A DNA stretch of 32,565 nucleotides, taken from NCBI RefSeq assembly GCF_024723325.1, contig NZ_JANQCH010000012.1, forward strand, positions 1 through 32,565, written 5' to 3'. Below, in pieces: positions 1 through 7,381 of the stretch (positions are counted from its first letter, which is position 1; each line of letters starts with the position of its first letter). A model generated the notes under the pieces. That model did not search any database. It was not told the origin of the DNA and was given only the letters and a program-made list of their open reading frames with translations. This DNA comes from Agrococcus sp. HG114. Lineage in GTDB: Bacteria > Actinomycetota > Actinomycetes > Actinomycetales > Microbacteriaceae. Both the position numbers and the translations under genes were made by a program.

Positions 1-11
1 CCTGCACCCCG

Positions 12-93
12 CGGGCGCGAGCGCACCGGTCGGCGCCGGCCCCGGCACGCCCGCACCGCGCGGGTGCGAGTGCAGCGGTCGGCGACGGCCCCG
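12..93. repeat. imperfect direct repeat, two 33-base units
   Basis: Bases 12-44 and 61-93 are the same 33-base unit with four substitutions, starting 49 bases apart. They lie upstream of treZ. The array may extend beyond the left edge, so it could be the end of a repeat-rich gene or an intergenic repeat; the window does not decide. Confidence 0.6.
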
Positions 94-123
94 CGCGCTC
101 ACCTGGCTCGGAGGCGCCGATGC

Positions 124-129
124 GAGGAT
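124..129 (+). promoter_or_regulatory. putative -10 box of treZ (leaderless layout)
   Basis: GAGGAT ends 7 bases before the GTG start of treZ, the position of a -10 element if transcription starts on the start codon. GAGGA at this spacing could instead be a Shine-Dalgarno sequence, so this is one of the ambiguous members of the set. Confidence 0.35.
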
Positions 130-136
130 CGGGCGC

Positions 137-1867
137 GTGAGCGAGCTGCACGAGTACGGGGTCTGGGCACCGAAGGCGACGCGGATGCGCGTGGTCGCCG
201 AGGGCGAGAGCGTCGAGATGGCGCGCGGCGAGGGCGGCTGGTGGCACGCGCTCGCGCCGGCCGGCGACTACGGCTTCCAGATCGACGACGACGTCGCGAT
301 CCGCCCGGACCCGCGCAGCCGCCGGCAGCCCCGCGGCGTCCACGAGCCCTCCCGCGTGTGGGACGCATCCGCCCACCGCTGGAGCGACGGCGACTGGCGC
401 GGCCGACCGATCGCGGGCGGCGTCATCTACGAGCTGCACGTCGGCACGTTCACGCCCGAGGGCACGCTCGACGCCGCCGCCGCGAAGCTCGAGCACCTGC
501 GCGGCATCGGCGTGACGCACGTCGAGCTGCTGCCGATGAACGGCTTCAACGGCACCCACAACTGGGGGTACGACGGCGTCGCGTGGTTCGCAGTGCATGA
601 GGGCTACGGCGGCCCCGACGCCTACCAGCGCTTCGTCGACGCCGCGCACGGCGCGGGCCTCGCGGTCGTGCAGGACGTCGTGCACAACCACCTCGGCCCC
701 TCCGGCAACTACCTGCCGCTCTTCGGCCCCTACCTCTCGAGCGAGGGTCGCTCGACGTGGGGCGAGCACATCAACCTCGCCGAGCCGGCGGTGCGCCGGC
801 ACATCCTCGACAACGTGCGCTTCTGGTTCGAGGAGATGCACGTCGACGCGCTGCGGCTCGACGCGGTGCACGCGCTGCACGACGAGTCCGAGGTGCACCT
901 CCTCGAGGAGATGGCGATCGAGACGGCGGCGCTCGCAGCGCACCTCGGCCGCCCGCTCGAGCTCATCGCCGAGAGCGACCTCAACGACCCGAGGCTCATC
1001 ACGCCCCGCGAGGGCGGCGGCTACGGCCTCGACGCCCAGTGGTCCGACGACTTCCACCACGGCGTGCACGTCGCGCTCACCGGCGAGACCGAGGGCTACT
1101 ACGCCGACTTCGCGCCGCTGTCGGCGCTCGCGAAGGCGCTCGAGCGCGGCTTCTTCCACGACGGCACCTACTCGTCGTTCCGCGGGCGCGACCACGGGCA
1201 TCCGATCGACCTCGAGCGCTCGCTCTCGTGGCGCCTCGTCGTCGCGGCGCAGAACCACGACCAGATCGGCAACCGCGCGCGCGGCGACCGCATCACCGAG
1301 GCCCTCGACGAGTCGCAGCTGCTGTGCGCGGCGCTGCTGCTCTACGCCGGGCCCTTCACGCCGATGCTCTTCATGGGCGAGGAGTGGGCGGCGTCGACCC
1401 CGTTCCAGTTCTTCACGTCGCACCCCGAGCCCGAGCTCGGCAAGGCGACCGCCGAGGGGCGGCTCGAGGAGTTCGAGCGGATGGGCTGGGACCCGGCGGT
1501 CGTGCCGGACCCGCAGGATCCTGCGACCTTCGAGCGCTCGAGGCTCGACTGGTCGGAGCCGGAGGGCGGCCGCCACGCGCGCGTGCTCGAGGGCTACCGG
1601 CAGCTCGCGGCGCTCCGGCGCGAGCTCGAGGCGCTCACCGAACCGCACTACGCGCGCAACCGCGTCGAGGTCGATGAGGAGCGGCGCGTGCTGCGCCTCG
1701 TGCGGCGCGCGGGCACGGCGGATGCGGTGGAGATCGTCATCAACGTCGGTCGCGAGCCGCAGGCGGTTCCGGTCATGAAGCGGCGGCTGCGCTTCCAGAC
1801 GCACCCCGACGTCGCGGTCGGCGACGAGCTGACCCTCCCGCCCGGCTCGGGCGCGCTGCTCGACTGA
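137..1867 (+). CDS. treZ: malto-oligosyltrehalose trehalohydrolase
   Basis: A 576-residue GH13 family enzyme that releases trehalose from maltooligosyl-trehalose, the second step of the TreY-TreZ pathway from glycogen or maltodextrin; cytosolic. The N-terminal part (about 1-95) looks like the usual CBM48-type beta-sandwich, opening with [15 protein letters not shown]. The GH13 signature regions follow: [14 protein letters not shown] with the nucleophile Asp242, the acid/base Glu279 in IAESD, and QNHDQ with His374-Asp375. Length is normal for TreZ. The start is GTG at 137, because the protein then begins directly at the CBM48-like strand. TreZ usually follows treX and treY; those would lie left of the window. 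It converges with the next gene, only 9 bases away. Confidence 0.93.
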   Translation: MSELHEYGVWAPKATRMRVVAEGESVEMARGEGGWWHALAPAGDYGFQIDDDVAIRPDPRSRRQPRGVHEPSRVWDASAHRWSDGDWRGRPIAGGVIYELHVGTFTPEGTLDAAAAKLEHLRGIGVTHVELLPMNGFNGTHNWGYDGVAWFAVHEGYGGPDAYQRFVDAAHGAGLAVVQDVVHNHLGPSGNYLPLFGPYLSSEGRSTWGEHINLAEPAVRRHILDNVRFWFEEMHVDALRLDAVHALHDESEVHLLEEMAIETAALAAHLGRPLELIAESDLNDPRLITPREGGGYGLDAQWSDDFHHGVHVALTGETEGYYADFAPLSALAKALERGFFHDGTYSSFRGRDHGHPIDLERSLSWRLVVAAQNHDQIGNRARGDRITEALDESQLLCAALLLYAGPFTPMLFMGEEWAASTPFQFFTSHPEPELGKATAEGRLEEFERMGWDPAVVPDPQDPATFERSRLDWSEPEGGRHARVLEGYRQLAALRRELEALTEPHYARNRVEVDEERRVLRLVRRAGTADAVEIVINVGREPQAVPVMKRRLRFQTHPDVAVGDELTLPPGSGALLD

Positions 1868-1876
1868 GGCCGCGCG

Positions 1877-2926
1877 CTACTCGAGCGGGCTGCGGGAGCG
1901 GTGCTCGGCGTTGCCGAGGCCGCCGCGCTCGCCGAGGCGCGACGCCATCTCGGCGATCGCCTCGGTCGACGAGCGCCGCGGCGACCAGCCGAGCGCGCGG
2001 ATGCGGTCGGTGGCCATCACGGGCGTCACGCGCGCCATGTCGACCCACCCCGGGTCCGTCGGCTGCAGCCGCAGCCGGTACGAGGCGGCGACGAGCGCCC
2101 GGACCACGGGCACCGGCACCGGCACCCACAGCCGCGCGCCCACGAGGCGCCCGATCTGGTGCGGTCCGACCACCGGGGGAGCGGCGACGTTGAACGCGCC
2201 GGCGGCGCGCTCCCGCACGACGCGCCAGTACGCATCCGCGACGTCGTCGGCGTGCACCGCCTGCGCGACGATGCCCGCGGGCCACGGCAGCGCCGGCAGC
2301 CGGAGCGGCCGCAGCGCCCGCAGCGCCGGGCGGAGCGCGAGCGCGCCGAGGAAGTAGTCGCGGATCTCGGGGCCGGCCTCCGCCTGGAAGATGAGCCCGG
2401 GCCGGAGCCGCGCGACCACCTGCTCGAGGTGCGCCCGCTCGTGCTCGTCGAGGATGCGCTCGACCTCGCTCTTCTGGCGGCCGTAGTGCGAGGCCGGCGC
2501 GCCGTGACGGGGGAACGACTCGTCGACGGGAGCCCGGCCGGGGGAGCGGCCGTCGGGCCGTCCGTAGGCGCCGATGCTCGACGCGTGCACGAGGTGCGGC
2601 ACGCCGGCCGCGGCCGACGCCTCGAAGACGCGGCGGGATCCCTCGACGTTCACCGCGCGCAGCATCGCCTCGTCGCGATTGGGGCGGATGATCCAGGCGA
2701 GGTGCACGACCGCGTCGGCGCCGAGCATCGCCTGGACGAGCTTCGGCCGGTCGCCGGGCGCGGAGACGTCCGCCCGGTGCCACTCGACGCCGTCGTAGGG
2801 CTCGCCCCCGCGCTCGGGCCAGTGCCGGGCGACGCCGACGATCGAGTCGACCTCGGGCGCCGCGTGCAGGCGGCGCAGCAGGGCCGTGCCGACGTTGCCG
2901 GTCGCGCCGACGACGACGATGCGCAT
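1877..2926 (-). CDS. NAD-dependent epimerase/dehydratase family protein
   Basis: A 349-residue extended short-chain dehydrogenase. The NAD-binding motif GATGNVG is at residues 7-13 and the catalytic pair is Tyr148-Lys152 (HYGRQK), preceded by the usual HASSIGAYG strand with the active-site Ser. The substrate is unknown; the family acts on nucleotide sugars but also on steroids and other alcohols. The frame stays open upstream, but the start at 2926 is preferred because a perfect AGGAGG lies 7 bases before this ATG and the Rossmann strand begins immediately. It is divergent from the frameshifted gene at 2997. Confidence 0.85.
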   Translation of the reverse strand: MRIVVVGATGNVGTALLRRLHAAPEVDSIVGVARHWPERGGEPYDGVEWHRADVSAPGDRPKLVQAMLGADAVVHLAWIIRPNRDEAMLRAVNVEGSRRVFEASAAAGVPHLVHASSIGAYGRPDGRSPGRAPVDESFPRHGAPASHYGRQKSEVERILDEHERAHLEQVVARLRPGLIFQAEAGPEIRDYFLGALALRPALRALRPLRLPALPWPAGIVAQAVHADDVADAYWRVVRERAAGAFNVAAPPVVGPHQIGRLVGARLWVPVPVPVVRALVAASYRLRLQPTDPGWVDMARVTPVMATDRIRALGWSPRRSSTEAIAEMASRLGERGGLGNAEHRSRSPLE

Positions 2927-2984
2927 GGGAGCCTCCTCACCGTGGCGGCCCACGGTACTCGCACCGACCCGGCGCCGTGCTCGG

Positions 2985-2990
2985 TACGGT
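2985..2990 (+). promoter_or_regulatory. putative -10 box (leaderless layout)
   Basis: TACGGT ends 6 bases before the GTG at 2997. No Shine-Dalgarno sequence is visible in front of that start, which favours leaderless transcription. Confidence 0.5.
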
Positions 2991-2996
2991 GAACCC

Positions 2997-4006
2997 GTGA
3001 CGCGCACCGTGGAGCAGCTCGACTTCCCCGTGACCGGCTACCTCGAGACCCGGCGCGGCGACATCGCGCGGGTCGGGCTCTCGAACGTCCCGACGGCCGA
3101 CGTGCGCACGTACGTGCGCTTCGCGCAGCGCGTGGGCGAGTTCCCCGCCGGCGTCTACAGCACGAGCGTGAGGCGAGCCCCGACGACCTGGAGCTCGACG
3201 AGGGCGGCTGGTCGGTGGTCGTGCAGCTCGAGGAGGAGCCGCCCGGCGCCGCCGTGCGGGAGGACGTCACGTACGACGAGTCATGGGAGTGGGACGACTT
3301 CGACCTGAGCATCGTCGAGGACCGCGAGGACCTCGAGATCGATGGGTCGCCGCCGCAGCGCGAGGGCGAGCGCGAGATCGAGCTCGACCCGTTCGGGCCG
3401 TGGGCGCTCGACGAGCAGGCCCGCGCCTTCCGCGTCGAGCTCGGCGTCGACGACGAGACCGGACTCGTGTGGCTCCACGCCGCATCCGTCTACGGCAGCT
3501 CGCTGCATCGGGGCATCTACGACGCGGCGGTGCTCGACACCGCTGCGGGCGAGGCGGCGCAGGAGCTGCAGCTGTACCTCTACGCCGGCTACCCCGACGA
3601 GCCGTACGAGCGGTGGCTCGTCGGCTCCCGTGCGGCCATCGAGCAGGCGGCCCCCGCGCCGCTGCCCGACTTCGACCCGGGCGAGTGGATGCGGTGGGTC
3701 ACCCCGATCGACGGCGGGCCGCCGCTCGCGTGCGGCGGGTTCCTCTACCCCGACAAGCGCGCGATCGCGCTCGAGCCGCTCGGCTCCCGGCTGCCGGCCT
3801 GGGCCCAGGGGCGAGCCCTCACCATCCCGATGCCGCGACCGGGCGAGGACTTCGGCGCGCAGCGGGAGGTCACGGTGTACGGCAAGCCCTTCGCCGAGCT
3901 GCGCTCCTCGACCGCGAAGGTCCAGAAGCGGCCGCCGACGCCGATCGGCCGCTTCGTGCTCGAGGCGGAGGGCTTCATGCCGGCCGGCTGGAGCGCGCTC
4001 GGCTGA
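2997..4006 (+). pseudogene. unknown protein, reading frame broken by a one-base deletion
   Basis: Two well-composed open frames abut. From GTG 2997 the protein reads TRTVEQLDFPVTGYLETRRG and stays protein-like to about 3170 (frame of 2997). From about 3170 to the stop at 4006 the frame +2 reads ASPDDLELDEGGWSVVVQLE and onward. Restoring one G, so that GTGAGGCG becomes GTGGAGGCG at about 3168-3172, joins them into one protein of about 336 residues with an uninterrupted acidic stretch. The C-terminal half contains a GFLYPDKRAIALEPLG segment and ends PIGRFVLEAEGFMPAGWSALG. I recognise no family and see no signal peptide or membrane segment. It may be a real pseudogene or an assembly/sequencing error in a single gene. 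Confidence 0.7.
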
Positions 4007-4022
4007 GCGGCCCGCCGCTGCG

Positions 4023-5009
4023 CTAGCTCGTGACGGTCGCTGCCGCGCCCGCCGGCACCGCGAAGCGCCGGCGGTAGGCCGACGGCGACACCCGCAGCTG
4101 CCGCGTGAAGTGGTGGCGCAGGAGCGCCGCCGTGCCGAAGCCCGCCTGCTGGGCGACGGCGTCGAGCCCGAGGTCGGTCGCCTCGAGGAGCGCTTGCGCG
4201 CGCTGCACGCGCTGCGACGTGAGCCACGCCGCGGGCGTCGTGCCGAGCTCCTCGCGGAAGCGCCGGGCGAAGGTGCGCTCCGACAGGTTCGCGCGACGGG
4301 CGAGCGAAGCGACGGTGTGCTCGAGCTCGAGGTTCGCGACGATCCAGTCGATGAGGGGCGCGAGCGTCTCGGCCCGCTGCTCGGCGACGGGCCCGACCGC
4401 GAACTGCGACTGGCCGCCGTCGCGCAGCGGCGGCACGACCATCGAGCGGGCGATGATCGCGGCGGCCTGCGCGCCGTGGATCTCGCGCACGACGTGCAGC
4501 GACGCGTCGATCGCCGCGGCGGTGCCGGCGCTCGTCGTCACCGTGCCGTCGTCGACCCACAGCGCGTCGCGCTCGAGCTCGATCTGGGGGAACTGCGCGG
4601 CGAGGTCGTCGATGTGCGCCCAGTGCGTCGTCGCCCGCCGGCCGTCGAGGATCCCCGCCTTCGCGGCGACGAACGCGCCCGAGCAGAGCGTGAGCACGCG
4701 CGCCTCGCGCGCGACCGCGCGCTGCAGCACGCGCGCGATGCTGAGCGAGCACTCGCCGTCGTACTCGCACTGCGCGTAGGGGGTGACGATGACGAGGTCG
4801 GCCTCGTCGGCGAAGTCGAGGCCGTGCTCGACCATGACGGGCATGCCGAGGCCGCCCGAGAGCCGCACCGGGCCGGGCGTCGGCGTGACAACCCGGAAGT
4901 CGTTGCGCGGCACGCCGCGATCGGTGCGGTCGTAGCCGAAGACCTCGGCGGCGACCGCGAGCTCGAAGACGCTCGTGTCGTCGTCCACGATGCACGCGAC
5001 CTTCAGCAT
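4023..5009 (-). CDS. GlxA/AdpA-type transcriptional regulator (DJ-1/PfpI domain + AraC HTH)
   Basis: A 328-residue protein with an N-terminal DJ-1/PfpI-like (class I glutamine amidotransferase fold) domain at about 1-170 and an AraC/XylS double helix-turn-helix at about 225-315. The first part has VACIVDDDTSVFELAVAAEVF and the nucleophile-elbow segment TLCSGAFVAAKAG with Cys109. The second part has ERTFARRFREELGTTPAAWL and VAQQAGFGTAALLRHHF. This architecture is shared with Streptomyces AdpA (about 400 residues) and GlxA regulators. The start ATG at 5009 has GGAGGAG just upstream. The intergenic region in front of it contains AdpA-like sites and palindromes, which suggests autoregulation and control of the divergent small membrane gene. 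Ligand and regulon are unknown. Confidence 0.88.
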   Translation of the reverse strand: MLKVACIVDDDTSVFELAVAAEVFGYDRTDRGVPRNDFRVVTPTPGPVRLSGGLGMPVMVEHGLDFADEADLVIVTPYAQCEYDGECSLSIARVLQRAVAREARVLTLCSGAFVAAKAGILDGRRATTHWAHIDDLAAQFPQIELERDALWVDDGTVTTSAGTAAAIDASLHVVREIHGAQAAAIIARSMVVPPLRDGGQSQFAVGPVAEQRAETLAPLIDWIVANLELEHTVASLARRANLSERTFARRFREELGTTPAAWLTSQRVQRAQALLEATDLGLDAVAQQAGFGTAALLRHHFTRQLRVSPSAYRRRFAVPAGAAATVTS

Positions 5010-5032
5010 GGGAGCTCCTCCGGACGGGCGAT

Positions 5033-5105
5033 TGGCAGGATCTTGTCGAGCAATGACGAGTCTGCCACTCGTGGCACGATCTTGGCAAGCGCAGACTTCC
5101 TGCCA
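5033..5105. promoter_or_regulatory. AdpA-like binding sites and palindromes in divergent promoter
   Basis: TGGCAGGATC (5033-5042) and TGGCACGATC (5072-5081) each match the AdpA consensus TGGCSNGWWY at 9 of 10 positions. They lie in the same orientation 39 bases apart. A third site on the minus strand, TGGCAGGAAG (5096-5105), matches 8 of 10 and covers the start of the small gene. Two overlapping perfect inverted repeats lie between them: TGCCAC-TC-GTGGCA (5063-5076) and ACGAGT-N5-ACTCGT (5056-5072). A possible -10 for the small gene, CAGACT, is at 5092-5097. Confidence 0.55.
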
Positions 5106-5395
5106 TGACCATCCTCCTCATCCTCGCCATCGCCATCGGCGTCATCGCCAGCACCGCCACCGTCCACGCGCTCGTCACGCAGCGCGCCCCGCGCGTCGCC
5201 GCCGACCCTGAGCGGCTCGCGCGGCTCCGCGACCGCGAGCTCGACCGCGAGCTCGACCGAGAGGCGCGCCGCCTCGCGGTCGCCGTCGAGGAGCGCGTCG
5301 CGCACCGCCTCGACGCTCCCGGCAACGGCCTCGCCCCGCAGATGTCGGAGCCGGTCGGCGCCGCCATCTGGGCGGCGGCGCTCCCCGCTCGCTGA
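5105..5395 (+). CDS. small single-pass membrane protein, charged tail
   Basis: A 96-residue protein of unknown function. Residues 1-25 are a hydrophobic segment (MTILLILAIAIGVIASTATV). It is followed by a short basic patch and a strongly charged helix with the repeated unit DRELDRELDRE, then a Pro/Ala-rich end. No Shine-Dalgarno sequence precedes the ATG; CAGACT at 5092-5097 ends 7 bases before it, so the mRNA may be leaderless. It resembles the next small gene in layout (TM, then TQRAPR...ADPERLARLRDRE against VQREPR...PDLERIARRREP). It is divergent from the AraC-type regulator and probably one of its targets. Confidence 0.65.
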   Translation: MTILLILAIAIGVIASTATVHALVTQRAPRVAADPERLARLRDRELDRELDREARRLAVAVEERVAHRLDAPGNGLAPQMSEPVGAAIWAAALPAR

Positions 5396-5452
5396 CGCCG
5401 AGCGCTCGCGGCCATCCCGAATCCGCCTCTTCCGCGCCGCGGGCAGCGCGCG

Positions 5453-5458
5453 CACCAT
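5453..5458 (+). promoter_or_regulatory. putative -10 box (leaderless layout)
   Basis: CACCAT ends exactly 6 bases before the ATG at 5465. No Shine-Dalgarno sequence is present. Confidence 0.45.
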
Positions 5459-5464
5459 CGATGC

Positions 5465-5641
5465 ATGGAACCGTGGTTCAGCTCCGTCGCATCCGACCCG
5501 ACGTGGATCGTGATCGTGGGCGTCATCGCCGCGATCGGCTCGATCGCAACCGTGGTCGTGCTCATCGTCCAGCGCGAGCCGCGCCGCAAGCCGGACCTCG
5601 AGCGGATCGCGCGGCGGCGCGAGCCCCGCGCGGCGCACTGA
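5465..5641 (+). CDS. very small single-pass membrane protein
   Basis: A 58-residue ORF: MEPWFSSVASDPTW, then a hydrophobic segment of about 22 residues (IVIVGVIAAIGSIATVVVLIV), then a basic tail QREPRRKPDLERIARRREP. The start at 5465 is chosen over the ATG at 5461, which is in another frame, because only this frame gives the TM-plus-basic-tail pattern and because CACCAT sits at the leaderless -10 distance. It is a likely paralogue of the protein encoded at 5105-5395, shorter at the C-terminus. Function is unknown. Confidence 0.6.
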   Translation: MEPWFSSVASDPTWIVIVGVIAAIGSIATVVVLIVQREPRRKPDLERIARRREPRAAH

Positions 5642-5713
5642 CCGAGCCGCCTGCCCCGGCCCGCTGCACGCGGCGCGGTGCGCGGCGCGTCCGGCGAACG
5701 CGCGCCGCCACCG

Positions 5714-5719
5714 CACAAT
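5714..5719 (+). promoter_or_regulatory. putative -10 box (leaderless layout)
   Basis: CACAAT ends 6 bases before the ATG at 5726. GGAG at 5720-5723 is too close to the start to be a normal ribosome binding site. Confidence 0.45.
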
Positions 5720-5725
5720 GGAGCC

Positions 5726-7198
5726 ATGCGCCTCGCCAATGCCCGCCTCCTCGACGGCTCCCTCACCGACATCGACATCGTCGACGGCGAGATCGAGCGC
5801 GTGAGCCCCGCGGGCTCGACGCCGTCGACGGGGGAGCGCCGCGACCTCGAGGGCGCCACCGTGATCGCTGGCCTCTGGGACGAGCACACGCACATGAGCC
5901 AGTGGGCGCGGCACCGCACCCGCCCGAGCGTCATCGGCGCGTCCTCCGCCGACGACGCGGCCGCGATCGCGCGAGCCGCCGCCGCCGCGCACCGCGGACC
6001 CGACCCTCTCGTGCTCGTGGGGATGCGCGACGGCCTGTGGCCCGCCGCCCCGACGCTCGCGCAGCTCGATGCGGCGACCGGCTCGCTCCCGACCCTCGTC
6101 GTCTCGAGCGACGTGCACTGCTCGTGGCCCAACAGCGCGATGCTCGAGCGGCTGGGCATCGACCGGCTCGAGGGCGCGCTCCTGCGGGAGGAGCCGGCGT
6201 TCGCCGCGCTCGGCGCCCTCGAGGCGATGCTCGACCCCGCCGAGCTCGACCGCCAGGTGGTCGACGCGCTCCGCGCCGCGGCCGAGCGCGGGGTCGTGGG
6301 CATCGTCGACCTCGAGTTCGACGACGCGGTCGGGCAGTGGATGCGCGGCGGGCGCCCGACGCCCACCCGCGTCGAGGCGGGCATCTACGCGAAGGACCTC
6401 GAGCTCGCGGCCGAGCGGGGGCTCCGCACCGGCGACCCGATCGCGGATCGGGTGCGCGCCGGGCGGCTCAAGGTCATCTCCGACGGCTCGCTCGGCACCC
6501 GCACGGCCTGGACCGCGCATCCGTACGGCACCTCCGGCGCCGAGGCCGACGGCGGCGAGTTCGGCACGGGCGTGCGCAACGTCGACGATGCCGAGCTCGA
6601 CCGCCTGCTCGCCCGCGCGACGCAGCTCGGCATCGAGGCGACCGTGCACGCGATCGGCGATGCCGCCGTGACGGCGGCGATCGACGCGTTCGAGCGCGCC
6701 GGGGTGCCCGGCCGCATCGAGCACGCGCAGCTCGTCGCGGGGGTCGACATCCCGCGCATGGCGACGCTCGGCATCGTCGCGTCCGTGCAGCCCGAGCACG
6801 CGCTCGACGACCGCGAGCTCATCGCGGCGCTCTGGGCCGACCGGAGCCGCGACGCCTACCGGCTGCGCTCGCTCGTCGACGCGGGCGTGCGGGTCGTGCT
6901 CGGCTCCGACGCGCCCGTCACGCCGCTCGACCCGTGGCTCGGGATCGCGACCGCCGTCACCCGCACGCGCGGCGACGAGCTGCCGTGGCAGCCCGAGGAG
7001 GCGCTCACCCTCGCGCAGGCGATCGACGCCTCGAGCCGCACGCGCATCGAGGCAGGCGAGCCCGCCGACCTCGTCGTGCTCGGCGCCGAGATCCCTACGG
7101 ACGACGACCCGAACGCGCTCGCCGCGGCGCTCCGCACGATGCCGGTCGCGCTCACGCTCATCGCGGGCGAGCCGGTCTTCGACGCGCTCGGAGGCTGA
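5726..7198 (+). CDS. amidohydrolase family protein (YtcJ-like)
   Basis: A 490-residue metal-dependent hydrolase of the amidohydrolase superfamily, closest in layout to the YtcJ / N-substituted-formamide-deformylase group (usually about 530 residues). It opens with the small composite beta domain (MRLANARLLDGSLTDIDIVDGEIERV). The metal-binding pair His54/His56 follows in DEHTHMSQW, then KVISDGSLGTRTAW, VHAIGDAAV, RIEHAQLV and the Asp-bearing GSDAPVTPLDPW. The last 60 residues return to the beta domain (ASSRTRIEAGEPADLVVLG). Substrate is unknown. The in-frame ATG at 5726 starts exactly at the family N-terminus. Confidence 0.85.
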   Translation: MRLANARLLDGSLTDIDIVDGEIERVSPAGSTPSTGERRDLEGATVIAGLWDEHTHMSQWARHRTRPSVIGASSADDAAAIARAAAAAHRGPDPLVLVGMRDGLWPAAPTLAQLDAATGSLPTLVVSSDVHCSWPNSAMLERLGIDRLEGALLREEPAFAALGALEAMLDPAELDRQVVDALRAAAERGVVGIVDLEFDDAVGQWMRGGRPTPTRVEAGIYAKDLELAAERGLRTGDPIADRVRAGRLKVISDGSLGTRTAWTAHPYGTSGAEADGGEFGTGVRNVDDAELDRLLARATQLGIEATVHAIGDAAVTAAIDAFERAGVPGRIEHAQLVAGVDIPRMATLGIVASVQPEHALDDRELIAALWADRSRDAYRLRSLVDAGVRVVLGSDAPVTPLDPWLGIATAVTRTRGDELPWQPEEALTLAQAIDASSRTRIEAGEPADLVVLGAEIPTDDDPNALAAALRTMPVALTLIAGEPVFDALGG

Positions 7199-7247
7199 CG
7201 CACGCGAGGGCGCACGCGACCTCCACGTGCGGACCCAGACAGCGGAT

Positions 7248-7273
7248 GTGCCGGGTCGTTGTCGACTCGGCAC
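7248..7273. promoter_or_regulatory. 26-base inverted repeat between amidohydrolase and acyl-CoA oxidase
   Basis: GTGCCGGGTCG (7248-7258) and CGACTCGGCAC (7263-7273) pair at 10 of 11 positions around a TTGT loop. It could be the terminator of the amidohydrolase gene (no T-tract follows) or an operator about 75 bases upstream of the oxidase -10 box. Confidence 0.5.
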
Positions 7274-7346
7274 AAGACCGCGCGGGGCCGCCGCGCCGCT
7301 CGTTGCGGCCGCGTCCAAGCCCCGCGCGGACCCCCGCGTGCCCGCC

Positions 7347-7352
7347 TACCGT
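7347..7352 (+). promoter_or_regulatory. putative -10 box of acyl-CoA oxidase
   Basis: TACCGT would place the transcript start near 7359 and give a leader of about 23 bases containing AGGGGGA before the ATG at 7382. No convincing -35 was seen. Confidence 0.35.
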
Positions 7353-7381
7353 GGTGCCGCATCCGTCTCGAAGGGGGAACC

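Noticed and set aside
3745-6384. Long minus-strand open frame over the regulator and small genes
   Set aside because: The translation lacks any domain and is Arg/Ser/Ala-rich; the real minus-strand gene here is the AraC-type regulator in another frame.
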